This document shows, piece after piece, positions 44,867-54,118 of a stretch of DNA of 63,419 nucleotides (its first letter is position 1; each line of letters opens with the position of its first letter). Made by a program: the position numbers and the translations under genes. The stretch is from Streptomyces altiplanensis (GTDB lineage: Bacteria; Actinomycetota; Actinomycetes; Streptomycetales; Streptomycetaceae). The notes under the pieces are model-generated. The model was not told the DNA's origin, did no database searches, and saw only the letters and a program-made list of their open reading frames with translations. The stretch is taken from the NCBI GenBank assembly GCA_003719395.1, contig RHMC01000023.1:1-63419 (forward strand), given 5' to 3'.

Positions 44867-47453
44867 AGCCGAGCTCCTTCAGCCACTGCCCCAGCTCGTC
44901 CCCGGCCCCCGCGCTCTCCGCTTCCAGCTCCGCCAGCGACACCTCGTACTTCTCCGCCCAGCGCCGGAACGCCGCCACCAGCTCGCGCCGTCCCGCGGCC
45001 ACCGCCACCTCCAGACGGCCGGCGAGGTCGCCGTCCAGCACCTCCAGCACCACCCGCTCCGGGCCGCCGGTCTCCGCGACCACCACGGCCGCCGCAGCCC
45101 GCAGATCCTTCAGGAACCGGTCGTCCAACGCCTTGCGCTTCTTCCTCGCTGCCGCGAGTTCCTTCTTGCGTGCCGCCAGCACCTTCGTCAGGCGCTCGAT
45201 CTCCTCCGGAGACGCGGCCTCCGTCTCGGCCTCGTCAGACTCCGGCTCCGGCTCGTCGGAATCACCTTCAGAATCCGGGTCCGCCTCCGGCCCCTTCGCC
45301 TCCGCCAGCTCGTCCAGCGCCGTCTTGTACGCCACCTCGGCATCGGCCACCGCGGCATCCGCCTTGGTGACCTCATCCAGGAACTCCGGGATCAGCACCC
45401 GCACGACCGGGTGGTCCATCGCCCGGCGGCGGTCGGCCGGGGACACCGTCACCTTCTTCGAAGAGCCACCCGACTCACCGCCCGGAACCACCGGTTCCAG
45501 GATTGCCTCCACCGAGTCGACCCACCCCTCAAGCACCCGCCCGAAACCGCCCGCCGCCAGCGCCTTCATGTCGTACCGGTTGGTCATCCACCAGTCGGCG
45601 ACGATCCCCGCCGTCGTGAACTCGTCGAGCACCTTCACCGCGCCGATCGCGTCCCGGAACGAGTCCAGCAGACCACTGCGCAGCTTCATCAGCCGCTGAT
45701 CACCGACCAGCTCGGCGAAGAGCGGGGAACGCGCCGCCCACCACGCCTCGTACGCGTCCCGCAGTTCCGCTTCCTTCGTCGCCGTCAGCATCGGAATGCG
45801 GGCCGCCGTCGCGTCCGGCCCCTCCGCCAGGAAGTCGTAGTACGCCGGATCCTCGTCCCGTACCGCGAAAAGCTCCGTCGCGTCGACGCCGTACGCCCGG
45901 AACAGTGCCTCCCGCGCCGCGACCTCGGCCACCGGGACACCCCCGTACAGGTGCGCCCGTACGTCCTGCGGCTCGGCCGGGGGCGAGTTGTCGACCCAGC
46001 GGCGGATGTTGAGGTTGGCTTCCGCCGCCAGGAGGTCCTTGGTCGTGACCGCCCGCGAGTAGCCGGGGATCTCGCGCCACTCCTGGAAGACCGTGACGAT
46101 CTTCTCCACGTGTTCGGGGGCGAGCTCGTTCTGGTTGCGGCCCACCGTGAAGTCACGGTCGGCGTTGATGAAGAGGACCTTCTTCTTCCGGTCCGCAGAC
46201 AGCTTCTGGTGCGGACGCCGCAGCACCAGCACGCACGCCGGGATGCCCGTCCCGTAGAACAGGTTCGGGCCGAGGCCGATCACGGCCTCGATGCTGTCGT
46301 CGTTCAGCAGCTGCTCACGGATGTCGCGTTCCTTGCCCCCGCGGAACAGCACCCCGTGCGGCATGACGATCGACGCGATGCCCCGTTCCTCCAGTACGGC
46401 CACCATGTGCTGGACGAACATCAGGTCGGCCTTCTTGCCGCCCTCCGGGGCCCAGTGCTTCATGCGGGTGCCGTGATCCGCGTCGGCCTTGGCCACCAGC
46501 GCCGCGTCGTAGTTAAGCGAGAACGGCGGGTTCGACAGCACCTTGGTGAAGCGGCGGAGCCGCTTCGTCCCCGGCTCGAAGTGCAGCGGTTCGGTGAGGG
46601 TGTCGCCGTGCTGGAGGTCGAACTCGCGGATGCCGTGCAGCACCATGTTCATGCTGGCCATGGACCAGGACGGGCCGTTCTTGTCCTGACCGTTGACCGA
46701 CAGGTGGGCGGGGTCGCCGCCGTGCTCCTCGACGTACTCGCGGGCAGCGATCAGCATGCCGCCGGAGCCGGCGCACGGGTCGTAGACGGACTCCGTGGGC
46801 TTCGGGTCGACGAGGCGGACCATCATCCGTACGACCGCGCGCGGCGTGTAGAACTCACCGCCCTTCTGCCCGGCCGAGTCGGCGAACCGGCCGAGCAGGT
46901 ACTCGTACGCCGCACCCAGCATGTCCGGGAACTCGAAGTCCTCGTTGCGCAGCCGGTAGAGCGTGAAGTGCCGGATCAGGGACCGGAGCTCGGTGTCCGT
47001 GAAGCGGGGCTTGGTGCCGACCGTCTCGTTGAAGGTGATGTGCGAGGTGACGCCGGCGAGCCGGTGGTGGCCCTCCGTCAGAGCCACCATCGCCTGGTCG
47101 AGGCGCTCCCCCACCTGGCTGGTCAGCATCTGGATGCCCGGCGCGGGGTTGTCAGGCGCTTCAGGATCGACGTGCGGGCCCTTCCACCAGCGGGCCCGGG
47201 GCGGTACGTAGAAAATCCGGGCGTACGCGTCGGGGTCGTTGGCCATCGCCAGCGCCTTCGCCTCTTCGCCCGTGCGCTCCAGTTCCGCCTCGTACACTCG
47301 CTCCCACTCGGGCTGGAACTCGTCCGAGGCGCGCTTCAGGAACAGCATTCCGAAGATGTAGTCCCGGTACTCGGAAGCGTCCATCCGGCCGCGCAGGATA
47401 TCGGCGGCCGAGAACAGGTGCCGTTCGAGCTCGGGCAGGGTGATTCTGGCCAC
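44856..47453 (-). CDS. hsdM: type I restriction-modification DNA methyltransferase subunit (HsdM), extended
   Basis: N6-adenine methyltransferase subunit using S-adenosylmethionine. The HsdM_N domain ([20 protein letters not shown] onward) precedes the catalytic core: motif [10 protein letters not shown] (225-233) and motif IV NPPF (308-311). [17 protein letters not shown] at about 199-215 is the conserved class I linker. At 865 residues it is far longer than a typical HsdM (about 500), with a C-terminal extension of some 300 residues that contains a Glu/Lys-rich coiled-coil (about 720-790) that could mediate assembly. No break. RloB ends 109 bp upstream, so rloA-rloB-hsdM-hsdS look like one operon. 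Confidence 0.95.
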   Translation of the reverse strand: MARITLPELERHLFSAADILRGRMDASEYRDYIFGMLFLKRASDEFQPEWERVYEAELERTGEEAKALAMANDPDAYARIFYVPPRARWWKGPHVDPEAPDNPAPGIQMLTSQVGERLDQAMVALTEGHHRLAGVTSHITFNETVGTKPRFTDTELRSLIRHFTLYRLRNEDFEFPDMLGAAYEYLLGRFADSAGQKGGEFYTPRAVVRMMVRLVDPKPTESVYDPCAGSGGMLIAAREYVEEHGGDPAHLSVNGQDKNGPSWSMASMNMVLHGIREFDLQHGDTLTEPLHFEPGTKRLRRFTKVLSNPPFSLNYDAALVAKADADHGTRMKHWAPEGGKKADLMFVQHMVAVLEERGIASIVMPHGVLFRGGKERDIREQLLNDDSIEAVIGLGPNLFYGTGIPACVLVLRRPHQKLSADRKKKVLFINADRDFTVGRNQNELAPEHVEKIVTVFQEWREIPGYSRAVTTKDLLAAEANLNIRRWVDNSPPAEPQDVRAHLYGGVPVAEVAAREALFRAYGVDATELFAVRDEDPAYYDFLAEGPDATAARIPMLTATKEAELRDAYEAWWAARSPLFAELVGDQRLMKLRSGLLDSFRDAIGAVKVLDEFTTAGIVADWWMTNRYDMKALAAGGFGRVLEGWVDSVEAILEPVVPGGESGGSSKKVTVSPADRRRAMDHPVVRVLIPEFLDEVTKADAAVADAEVAYKTALDELAEAKGPEADPDSEGDSDEPEPESDEAETEAASPEEIERLTKVLAARKKELAAARKKRKALDDRFLKDLRAAAAVVVAETGGPERVVLEVLDGDLAGRLEVAVAAGRRELVAAFRRWAEKYEVSLAELEAESAGAGDELGQWLKELGYAR

Positions 47454-47562
47454 GCGGTGATCCTTCGTCCAGCAGCGGGAGAGACGGGTGGGTGCTACGG
47501 CAGGGTAGACGCCCGGCGCCCGCGGCTGTTAACCGGTACGGACCGGACATTCGTCGGCTTCC

Positions 47563-48378
47563 TCAATGGTGGGGTTTGCCGATGCCGAGGCTGACGAGCA
47601 GGCGCCAGACGTCGGTGGACGGATCGCGGTCGAGCACCTGACAGTCGGCCGAGTGTCCGGAGCGGGCGGACCAGCCGGCGGGGGATCTGAACGGCGGCTT
47701 GACCCGCGGCTCCCGGACCTTCCTGCGGTCCGCTTTGCAGTCGCCGTGCTCACACTGGTTCACCAGGCTCCGCGCATTCGTGATGGCGTCGCACTCCTTG
47801 TCGTCCAGCGCGGTGCGCCGGTCCCCCTGCACGTTCTTGGACGGCCTGGCGAAGCGCCGGTATGCCGCATCGGCCTGCCGCAGCTTGTCGGTCACATGGC
47901 TGCTGTCGCCGCTTCGCGAGCCCCCGAATGCCGTGAAGTGAAGGAGCAGCCAAAGATCGAAAGAAGGATGCGAGAAGCACACCTCGGTGCCGTCCTCCGC
48001 CGCCTCCCTCAGCGCCTGCGGAATGTCGTGGTGCCTGTCCCGATCGAAGAGGACCCAGGTCTCGTCGTCAGGCGCGTACTTCCGCACGGCAGCCACCGCC
48101 CTCGAAGGGATCAGCCCGTTGTCGGTATACACGGGCTGGATACGGAACGGCTGCTTCACGGCGTCGCCGAACCGGTCGTTGAGATAGTTCAGATAGTCGG
48201 GCTCGGTGGTTTCGCCCTCGCAGCCGACGTACAGCACGCGCCGCGCTTTCGACTCGGCCGGGGGCGGCAGGGCCGGCGGCTCCAGCGAACGCTCCTCCCC
48301 CTTTCGGCTTTTGCGCAGCCTGCGCTTCTCGGCTTTGCTCAGCTTCTGTTCCCGCTGCTCCCCGCCCCACTCACTCAC
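47563..48378 (-). CDS. rloB: RloB-family protein, predicted Toprim-like effector
   Basis: 271 residues, start GTG 48378 overlapping the rloA stop by four bases (GTGA). After a basic N-terminus (KLSKAEKRRLRKSRKG) comes VLYVGCEGETTEPDYLNYL (Glu at 54), then TWVLFDRDRHHDIP (Asp at 112 and 114), then CFSHPSFDLWLLLHF (about 134-148). The E-x3-E and DxD pattern resembles a Toprim nuclease site, and the FDLWLLLHF stretch is the family hallmark (RloB, PF13707). RloA/RloB pairs occur beside type I RM loci in Campylobacter and as AbiLi/AbiLii in phage-defence. Biochemical action is unproven; I infer nucleic-acid cleavage controlled by RloA. Confidence 0.82.
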   Translation of the reverse strand: MSEWGGEQREQKLSKAEKRRLRKSRKGEERSLEPPALPPPAESKARRVLYVGCEGETTEPDYLNYLNDRFGDAVKQPFRIQPVYTDNGLIPSRAVAAVRKYAPDDETWVLFDRDRHHDIPQALREAAEDGTEVCFSHPSFDLWLLLHFTAFGGSRSGDSSHVTDKLRQADAAYRRFARPSKNVQGDRRTALDDKECDAITNARSLVNQCEHGDCKADRRKVREPRVKPPFRSPAGWSARSGHSADCQVLDRDPSTDVWRLLVSLGIGKPHH

Positions 48379-49646
48379 GCTGTCGCCTTCGCCTCCTGCC
48401 AGGACAGTGCGCGGGCGACCTCGCCCGCGGTAACGCGCGGCACCCCGCCGTAACGGCCGCGCAGATAGCCGCGCTCCAGGTCCTCGTCCTCGGCCGGGTG
48501 CGCCGCGAGAACGGGGTAGAACTCGGTCTCGCCGGACTTGCTCTTCGCCGCGATCCACACCTGGTCGCGGCCGAGCGGACGGTCCAGGACCGCGCTGCCC
48601 AGCAGCGTGGCGTCGTGTGTGGTGAAGATCAGCTGGGCGTTGCGCGGATTGGACCGTGGGTCCTGGAAGAGCCGTACGACCTCGGCCGCGAGCGTGGGAT
48701 GGAGGCTGGAGTCCAGCTCGTCCACGAGGAGTGTCGCGCCCTTGTCGAGCACGGTGAGCATGGGCCCGAGGAAAGCGAACCAGGCGTGCGTCCCGAACGA
48801 TTCCTCGGTCAGGAAGTCCAGCGCCGCGTCCTCGCCCTCCGGAGTGCGGTGCTGGAGCCGGATGGCGCCGGAGACCGGATCCAAATCGATGCCGGTGACG
48901 CCCAGGTCCGCGAGGGCCAGCAGTTCGACGATCCGTTCCCGGTAGTTTGCCTTGGTTTTCGGATTCGTGAGGAGTTCCTGGGTCCAAGTGGTCCTGGCGG
49001 CGATGTCGGCGCCGGGTGTCACCATCCACAGGTTGTCGAGGAACCACCGGTGCAGCGCGGAGAGTTGACGATCGTTGAGTGTCGCGCCCGTGGAGAGGAA
49101 CAGAGCATTGGGCCGGGTGGCTCCGACCAGCAGGTCGCGCTGCCCCTGGAAGCCGTCCCCCTCGAAGACGAATTCCCCGCCCTCGTCTTCCGGGCGGTCA
49201 GCCTCACGGTCGAACCAGATCTCGCGCTCGCCGTCCGGGTAGGCGTGCAGCCACTCGGCCTCGACGCGCTCACGCGACAGCTCGAAGCCGTACCGGTAGC
49301 GGACAGGGGTGCGGCCGAGGGTCAGTTCCACCTCGAAGAGGCTGGTCTCTTCGGCAGCCGCCGGGTCGAGCTTGAACGGCTGACGCGGCACCTCCGGCTC
49401 CTTCGCCCAGTCGGCGAAGGATGTACGTACCGCGGCACGCATGTCGCGCAGTGCGCTCAGCAGGTTGGTCTTGCCGGAGGCGTTGGCTCCGAATACGCCG
49501 AGCACAGGCACCGCGACCACCGGACGGTCCTTGTGACGCAGTCCGGTGTCGCGGGCCGGGCCGTCCGCAGTCTCGGCGGTGATGAGCGACAGCTCGCACT
49601 CGTCACGGATCGAGCGGTGATTGGCCACCCTGAAACGCAGCAGCAC
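48375..49646 (-). CDS. rloA: RloA-like AAA ATPase (COG1106), defence-associated
   Basis: ABC/AAA15-type ATPase, 423 residues. GTG 49646 (VLLRFRVANHRSIRDECELSLI) has GGGAGG upstream. Walker A is FGANASGKTNLLSAL near residue 55-70, the ABC-like helical insertion follows, and Walker B is TLLVDELDSSLHPTLA, with the H-loop FTTHDATLL. The opening VANHRSIRDECELSLI is the standard start of OLD/RloA-type ATPases. It probably controls RloB, and the two constitute an AbiL-like abortive or retaliatory defence unit. It heads the rloA-rloB-hsdM-hsdS block; the upstream 120 bp to mnmA should hold its promoter. No break. Confidence 0.88.
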   Translation of the reverse strand: MLLRFRVANHRSIRDECELSLITAETADGPARDTGLRHKDRPVVAVPVLGVFGANASGKTNLLSALRDMRAAVRTSFADWAKEPEVPRQPFKLDPAAAEETSLFEVELTLGRTPVRYRYGFELSRERVEAEWLHAYPDGEREIWFDREADRPEDEGGEFVFEGDGFQGQRDLLVGATRPNALFLSTGATLNDRQLSALHRWFLDNLWMVTPGADIAARTTWTQELLTNPKTKANYRERIVELLALADLGVTGIDLDPVSGAIRLQHRTPEGEDAALDFLTEESFGTHAWFAFLGPMLTVLDKGATLLVDELDSSLHPTLAAEVVRLFQDPRSNPRNAQLIFTTHDATLLGSAVLDRPLGRDQVWIAAKSKSGETEFYPVLAAHPAEDEDLERGYLRGRYGGVPRVTAGEVARALSWQEAKATA

Positions 49647-49766
49647 CCTCGGCCTCCCGACAGGACGGGGAGGCGGACCCCGTCGTACGTACAGCAATGC
49701 GGACGATCCGCAAGGGCAGCCTATGACGGCCGACCAGACAGGGCCAGCCCCGGGGCCCTGGGCGGA

Positions 49767-50888
49767 TCAGACGGTTGCGGCGGCCGCCCGGCTCGTCGTC
49801 GCGATGGTCGCCGAGCCGACCACGCGCGTGCCGTCGTACAGCACGATCGCCTGGCCGGGTGCCACGCCGCGCACCGGCTCGGCGAAGGTGACGCGCAGCT
49901 CGCCGTCGACCAGCTCCGCGGTGACCTCGGTCTCGCCGCCGTGCGCGCGCAGCTGGGCCGTGTACGTGCCGCTGCCGGCCGGGGCCGTGCCGCACCAGCG
50001 GGGCCTGATGGCCGTGAGGGCGGTGACGTCGAGGGCCTCGACCGGGCCCACCGTCACCGTGTTGTTCACCGGGGAGATGTCCAGGACGTAGCGCGGCTTG
50101 CCGTCGGGGGCGGGGTGGCCGATGCGCAGGCCCTTGCGCTGGCCGATGGTGAAGCCGAAGGCGCCCTCATGGGTGCCGACCTTGGTGCCCGACTCGTCGA
50201 CGATGTCGCCCTCGGCCGAGCCGAGGCGGTCCGCCAGGAAGCCCTGGGTGTCGCCGTCCGCGATGAAGCAGATGTCGTGGCTGTCGGGCTTCTTCGCGAC
50301 CGCCAGGCCCCGGCGCTCGGCCTCCGCGCGGATCTCGTCCTTGGTGGTGGGGGTGTCGCCGAGCGGGAACATCGCGTGCGCCAGCTGCCGCTCGTCGAGG
50401 ACCCCGAGGACGTACGACTGGTCCTTGGCCATGTCGGAGGCGCGGTGGAGCTCGCGGCTGCCGTCCTCGTTCAGTACGACGGTCGCGTAGTGGCCGGTGG
50501 CCACCGCGTCGAAGCCGAGCGCGAGCGCCTTGTCGAGCAGCGCAGCGAACTTGATCTTCTCGTTGCAGCGCAGGCAGGGGTTGGGGGTGCGCCCCAGCTC
50601 GTACTCGGCGACGAAGTCCTCGACGACGTCCTCACGGAAGCGCTCGGCGAGGTCCCAGACGTAGAACGGGATGCCGATGACGTCGGCGGCCCGGCGCGCG
50701 TCGCGCGAGTCCTCGATGGTGCAGCAGCCGCGCGCACCGGTGCGGAACGACTGCGGGTTGGCGGACAGGGCGAGGTGTACGCCGGTCACGTCGTGTCCGG
50801 CCTCGGCGGCTCGGGCGGCGGCAACGGCGGAGTCGACCCCGCCGGACATGGCGGCGAGGACACGGAGGCGGCGCGGGGTCTCAGTCAT
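49767..50888 (-). CDS. mnmA: tRNA-specific 2-thiouridylase
   Basis: Forms 2-thiouridine at position 34 of tRNA using sulfur passed from a cysteine desulfurase, here probably the nearby enzyme at 51696-52865. The length is 373 residues from ATG 50888 ([25 protein letters not shown]). The PP-loop SGGVDS is present, and the two catalytic Cys positions are [12 protein letters not shown] and [11 protein letters not shown]. The central GHYATVV and [12 protein letters not shown] segments complete the family. No break. It borders the defence island, with rloA starting 120 bp away on the same strand. Confidence 0.96.
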   Translation of the reverse strand: MTETPRRLRVLAAMSGGVDSAVAAARAAEAGHDVTGVHLALSANPQSFRTGARGCCTIEDSRDARRAADVIGIPFYVWDLAERFREDVVEDFVAEYELGRTPNPCLRCNEKIKFAALLDKALALGFDAVATGHYATVVLNEDGSRELHRASDMAKDQSYVLGVLDERQLAHAMFPLGDTPTTKDEIRAEAERRGLAVAKKPDSHDICFIADGDTQGFLADRLGSAEGDIVDESGTKVGTHEGAFGFTIGQRKGLRIGHPAPDGKPRYVLDISPVNNTVTVGPVEALDVTALTAIRPRWCGTAPAGSGTYTAQLRAHGGETEVTAELVDGELRVTFAEPVRGVAPGQAIVLYDGTRVVGSATIATTSRAAAATV

Positions 50889-50942
50889 AGCTCTCCCAGG
50901 GTAGACGGAACCACCGGCAGGGCCGAAAGCGTTATCAGGCTC

Positions 50943-51623
50943 ATGGGACACAAGAGGCCGGCAGGCACGGGCAGAGGGCCGAGCAGACGCACCCTGCTCA
51001 TCGGGGGCGGCGCCGCCGTCGTGGGCGGGACGGCCGCCGTGTTCGGGGAGGAGCTGTCCCGGCTGTGGTGGCTCGTGCCGGGCATCGACAAGCAGCGCAC
51101 GGAGGGAGAGGTGGATCACAGGGGTGCCCAGTGGGTGGCGGCGTCGGCCGCGAACCTGCGGATCGCCGACCGGCCCGCCGACTACTCCATCGACCGGATC
51201 GTGATCCATGTGACGCAGGGCAGCTTCGCTTCGGCCGTACGCGTCTTCAAGGACCCGCTGCACGCGGCGGCCGCACACTACATCGTGCGCGCGAAGGACG
51301 GGCACATCACGCAGATGGCGCGGGAGCTCGACGTCGCCTTCCACGCCGGGAACCGCTCGTACAACGAACGGAGCGTCGGCATCGAGCACGAGGGCTTCGT
51401 CGACCGGCCGGGGGATTTCACCGACGTGATGTACCGGTCGTCGGCCCGCCTCGCCGCCGGGATATGCCGGCGGTACGAGATACCCGCCGACCGGGAGCAC
51501 ATCATCGGCCACGTCGAGGTGCCGGGCACCGACCACACGGATCCGGGCCCGCACTGGGACTGGGACCGCTACCTCCGGCTGGTACGGGAGGAGCTGGCGG
51601 GCGGCCCGCCCGTCAAGGCGTAG
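50943..51623 (+). CDS. Tat-exported N-acetylmuramoyl-L-alanine amidase (Amidase_2)
   Basis: Zinc amidase that cleaves between N-acetylmuramic acid and L-alanine in peptidoglycan. ATG 50943 gives 226 residues with the twin-arginine-like signal [16 protein letters not shown]. The Amidase_2 fold shows [11 protein letters not shown] (first zinc His), [21 protein letters not shown], and [22 protein letters not shown] (later ligands). No strong ribosome site is seen before the ATG. The stop is followed by an 18-bp tandem repeat (51640-51675). Divergent from mnmA; the two starts are 54 bp apart. Confidence 0.88.
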   Translation: MGHKRPAGTGRGPSRRTLLIGGGAAVVGGTAAVFGEELSRLWWLVPGIDKQRTEGEVDHRGAQWVAASAANLRIADRPADYSIDRIVIHVTQGSFASAVRVFKDPLHAAAAHYIVRAKDGHITQMARELDVAFHAGNRSYNERSVGIEHEGFVDRPGDFTDVMYRSSARLAAGICRRYEIPADREHIIGHVEVPGTDHTDPGPHWDWDRYLRLVREELAGGPPVKA

Positions 51624-51639
51624 CCGCCCGCCACGGCGT

Positions 51640-51675
51640 AGCCGCTCGTCAGGACACAGCCGCTCGTCAGGACGC
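51640..51675. repeat. two tandem 18-bp copies after the amidase stop
   Basis: AGCCGCTCGTCAGGACAC at 51640-51657 is repeated with one mismatch at 51658-51675, and a more diverged copy precedes it at about 51622. It lies between the convergent amidase and cysteine desulfurase stops. Function unknown; possibly slippage in a short non-coding gap. Confidence 0.7.
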
Positions 51676-51695
51676 AGCCGGGGGCCCGGCAGCCG

Positions 51696-52865
51696 TCAGA
51701 CGAGCCCTGCCGTGCGCGCCCGCTCGACCGCCGGGCCGATCGCGTCCGCCACCGCCGTCACGTCTCGGCGGTCGAGGTGTGCCCGAGCGAGAAGCGGAGC
51801 GTGCCGCGGGCCAGGTCGGGGTCGGTCCCGGTGGCCAGCAGGACGTGGCTGGGCTGGGCGACTCCGGCCGTACAGGCGGACCCGGTGGAGCACTCGATGC
51901 CCTGCGCGTCGAAGAGGAGGAGCAGGGAGTCGCCCTCGCAGCCGGGGAAGGTGAAGTGGGCGTTGGCCGGCAGCCGGCCGCCCGGGGACGGATCGCCGCC
52001 GAGGACCGCTTCCGGCACCGCGGCGCGCGCGGCCGCGACCAGGGCGTCGCGCAGGCCGCCGATCTCGCGGGCGAACCACTCCGCGCCGCTCGGCCGCGAT
52101 CCGGCCGGCCACCGCGAAGGCGGCGACGGCCGGGACGTCGAGGGTGCCGGAGCGCACGTGGCGCTCCTGGCCGCCGCCGTGCAGCACGGGCACGGGGGTG
52201 TACTCGCGGCCGAGCAGCAGCGCGCCGATGCCGTACGGGCCGCCGATCTTGTGCCCGGACACGGTCATCGCGGCGAGCCCGGAGGCGGCGAAGTCGACCT
52301 CCAGCTGTCCGAACGCCTGCACCGCGTCGGCATGCAACGGCACTTCGAACTCGGCTGCCACGTCGGCCAGTTCACGGACCGGCATGACGGTGCCGATCTC
52401 GTTGTTGGCCCACATCACGGTGGCCAGGGCCACGTCGGACGGGTCGCGTGCGATGGCGGCGCGGAGCGCTTCCGGGTGGACCCGTCCGTACGCGTCCACG
52501 GGCAGGTACTCGACGGTCGCGCCCTCGGCGCGCCCAGCCAGTGGACGGCGTCCAGCACCGCGTGGTGCTCGACGGGGCTGGCCAGGACGCGGGTCCTGAG
52601 CGGGTCGGCGTCGCGCCGCGCCCAGTACAGGCCCTTGACGGCGAGGTTGTCGGCCTCGGTGCCGCCGGCGGTGAGGACCACCTCGCTGGGCCGGGCGCCG
52701 AGGGAGCTCGGCGAGCGTCTCGCGGGCCTCCTCGACGGTACGCCGCGCCCGTCGGCCGGCGGCGTGCAGGGACGAGGCGTTGCCGGTGACGGCGAGCTGG
52801 GCGGTCATCGCCCCGACCGCTTCCGGAAGCATCGGGGTGGTCGCGGCGTGGTCGAGGTAGGCCAT
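51696..52865 (-). CDS. cysteine desulfurase (IscS/NifS type), four frame breaks
   Basis: PLP enzyme that takes sulfur from cysteine for iron-sulfur clusters and for MnmA-type thiolation. ATG 52865 starts [17 protein letters not shown]. Indels lie near 52705 (an extra C in CTCCCTC), 52535, 52088 and 51762. The pieces in order are [67 protein letters not shown], the PLP lysine in [17 protein letters not shown], and the late [22 protein letters not shown] with the catalytic Cys. Restored length is about 390 residues, normal. Given the mnmA neighbour, sulfur transfer to tRNA is a likely job. Most probably the breaks are reading errors. Confidence 0.88.
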   Translation of the reverse strand: MAYLDHAATTPMLPEAVGAMTAQLAVTGNASSLHAAGRRARRTVEEARETLAELPRRPAQRGGPHRRRHRGRQPRRQGPVLGAARRRPAQDPRPGQPRRAPRGAGRRPLAGRAEGATVEYLPVDAYGRVHPEALRAAIARDPSDVALATVMWANNEIGTVMPVRELADVAAEFEVPLHADAVQAFGQLEVDFAASGLAAMTVSGHKIGGPYGIGALLLGREYTPVPVLHGGGQERHVRSGTLDVPAVAAFAVAGRIAAERRGVVRPRDRRPARRPGRGRARRGAGSGPRRRSVPGRPAAGQRPLHLPRLRGRLPAPPLRRAGHRVLHRVRLYGRSRPAQPRPAGHRDRPRPGPRHAPLLARAHLDRRDVTAVADAIGPAVERARTAGLV

Positions 52866-52930
52866 GGTGCACCCGATTCTACGAGCCCGTCGGCCGTCCC
52901 CCGGTCCCGCCCTTGCCCCGTCTCGCCCGG

Positions 52931-53222
52931 TCAGCCGCCGAAGGCCCAGGACACGGTGCCGTCGGCCGAGGCGAGGACGGCGAGGACCACCAGGTCGGCC
53001 GCCCCGAGGCCGAGGCCGAGCAGCTGCCCTGCCCCGGCGTCCGGTGCCCCGCCGCAGGGCCAGGGAGGCCAGGACCATGGCGGCGGGCCCGAGGAAGATG
53101 TTGAAGACGAGCAGTCCGACGAGGCCGAGGACGAACGAGGCGACGGCCATCCCGTCGGGGTCCCGCGTGCCGGTCCGGCCGCGTGCGGATGTGGGTGCGG
53201 ATGCGGATGCGGTGAACTCCAT
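52931..53222 (-). CDS. DUF4190 small membrane protein, one frame break
   Basis: ATG 53222 opens MEFTASASAPTSARGRTGTRDPDGMAVASFVLGLVGLLVFNIFLGPAAMV, the typical DUF4190 opening (DPDGMAVASFVLGLVG). An extra base near 53045 moves the second hydrophobic part, QLLGLGLGAADLVVLAVLAS, to a different frame; it ends TVSWAFGG before TGA at 52931. About 96 residues and two membrane helices. Starts 8 bp past the upstream small membrane gene, with AAGGAG overlapping that gene's end, so they are co-translated. Function unknown; 65 bp from the cysteine desulfurase start. Confidence 0.78.
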
Positions 53223-53229
53223 GGCGCGT

Positions 53230-53394
53230 TCAGCTCCTTCGGGCGGACCGTCGCGAGTGACGCTCACGGGCGGCGAAGACGAGCAGCCAGAGACCGATGA
53301 GTCCGGCGGCGACGAGGGACGCCGGGACCGGCACGTGCGCCACCGATCCCACCAGCACCCCCAGCAACAGCAGAGCCGCTACGAGGACGAACAC
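53230..53394 (-). CDS. 54-residue small membrane protein
   Basis: GTG 53394 follows a perfect AGGAGG seven bases upstream and opens VFVLVAALLLLGVLVGSVAHV, then VPASLVAAGLIGLWLLVF and a basic tail AARERHSRRSARRS. Two hydrophobic helices are predicted. It lies immediately upstream of the DUF4190 gene and divergent from the TetR gene, with an operator-like box at 53415-53427 in its presumed promoter. I do not recognise the family. Short length would make it easy to miss. Confidence 0.72.
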   Translation of the reverse strand: MFVLVAALLLLGVLVGSVAHVPVPASLVAAGLIGLWLLVFAARERHSRRSARRS

Positions 53395-53414
53395 GTGAAC
53401 CCCTCCTGAGAGTA

Positions 53415-53427
53415 CGGTTGTTCACTG
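53415..53427. promoter_or_regulatory. TetR operator-like box, copy near the small membrane gene
   Basis: CGGTTGTTCACTG, 21 bp upstream of the small membrane gene start. A near copy, CAGTTGTTTACTG, sits at 53472-53484 just ahead of the tetR start. The CAGT/ACTG ends are inverted. Confidence 0.5.
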
Positions 53428-53471
53428 ACTGCCAGTCTAGGCTTCCCCCCGGGGTTTCCGGTAACAGAGAA

Positions 53472-53484
53472 CAGTTGTTTACTG
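53472..53484. promoter_or_regulatory. TetR operator-like box, copy near the tetR start
   Basis: CAGTTGTTTACTG ends 6 bp before ATG 53491. It matches CGGTTGTTCACTG at 53415-53427 in 11 of 13 positions, 57 bp apart in the same orientation. Two copies flanking a divergent promoter are typical of TetR autoregulation. Confidence 0.55.
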
Positions 53485-53490
53485 AATGTC

Positions 53491-54118
53491 ATGAGTCACA
53501 CCGCCGGGATCCGCCAGGTCCAGAAGCAGAAGACCCGCCGGGCCCTCATGGAGGCGGCCCTCGTCCTGCTGGAGGACCAGAGCCTGAGCAGTCTCGGTCT
53601 GCGCGAGGTCACCCGGGCGGTCGGTGTCGCCCCGACCGCCTTCTACCGGCACTTCCGTGACACGGCGGACCTCGGCGTCGCGCTCGTGGACGAGGCTCTC
53701 GGCAGCCTGCACGCGGTGATCCGCGCGACCCTCGCCGCGACCGGCGACAGCGCCGAGCGCATCGACGGCACGGTCGGCCTCATCGGCCCGCCACGTCCAC
53801 GCGTACCCCGCCCACGTCCGCTTCATCGCCCGCGAACGTCACGGCGGCGTGGCGCGGGTGCGGGCCGCGATAGGCGAGCAACTGGGCCTGTTCGCGGACG
53901 AGGTGGCGGCCTGGCTGCGCACACAGCCCGACGCCGCGGGCTGGAGCGAGGAGGACCTGCGGATGCTCGCGCACGTCTACGTCGACCACATGGTGATGAC
54001 CGCGTCCGCGTTCCTGGAGGCCGAGCCGCACGGGGACGCGCGTGTCGAGGCCGCCGCCTCCCTCGCCCGCCGTCAGCTGCGCCTGGTCAGTCTGGGCCGC
54101 CGCCACTGGCTGGACTGA
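53491..54118 (+). CDS. TetR-family regulator, one frame break
   Basis: ATG 53491 (MSHTAGIRQVQKQKTRRALMEA). The helix-turn-helix is LGLREVTRAVGVAPTAFYRHFRDTADL. An extra base near 53788 (CTCATCGGCCCGCC) shifts the frame; the next piece, HVHAYPAHVRFIARERHGG, runs on to RRQLRLVSLGRRHWLD. The helical ligand-binding domain resembles FabR-type repressors of fatty-acid genes, though this is a guess. Restored length is about 208 residues. It diverges from the two small membrane genes, with two operator-like boxes between. Confidence 0.85.

Noticed and set aside
38090..49646. The defence island as a classic integrative element
   Set aside because: I saw no integrase, transposase, tRNA gene or flanking direct repeats marking its edges.
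48498..50942. Upstream extension of the amidase frame
   Set aside because: Antisense to rloA and mnmA; the amidase with its Tat signal begins at ATG 50943.
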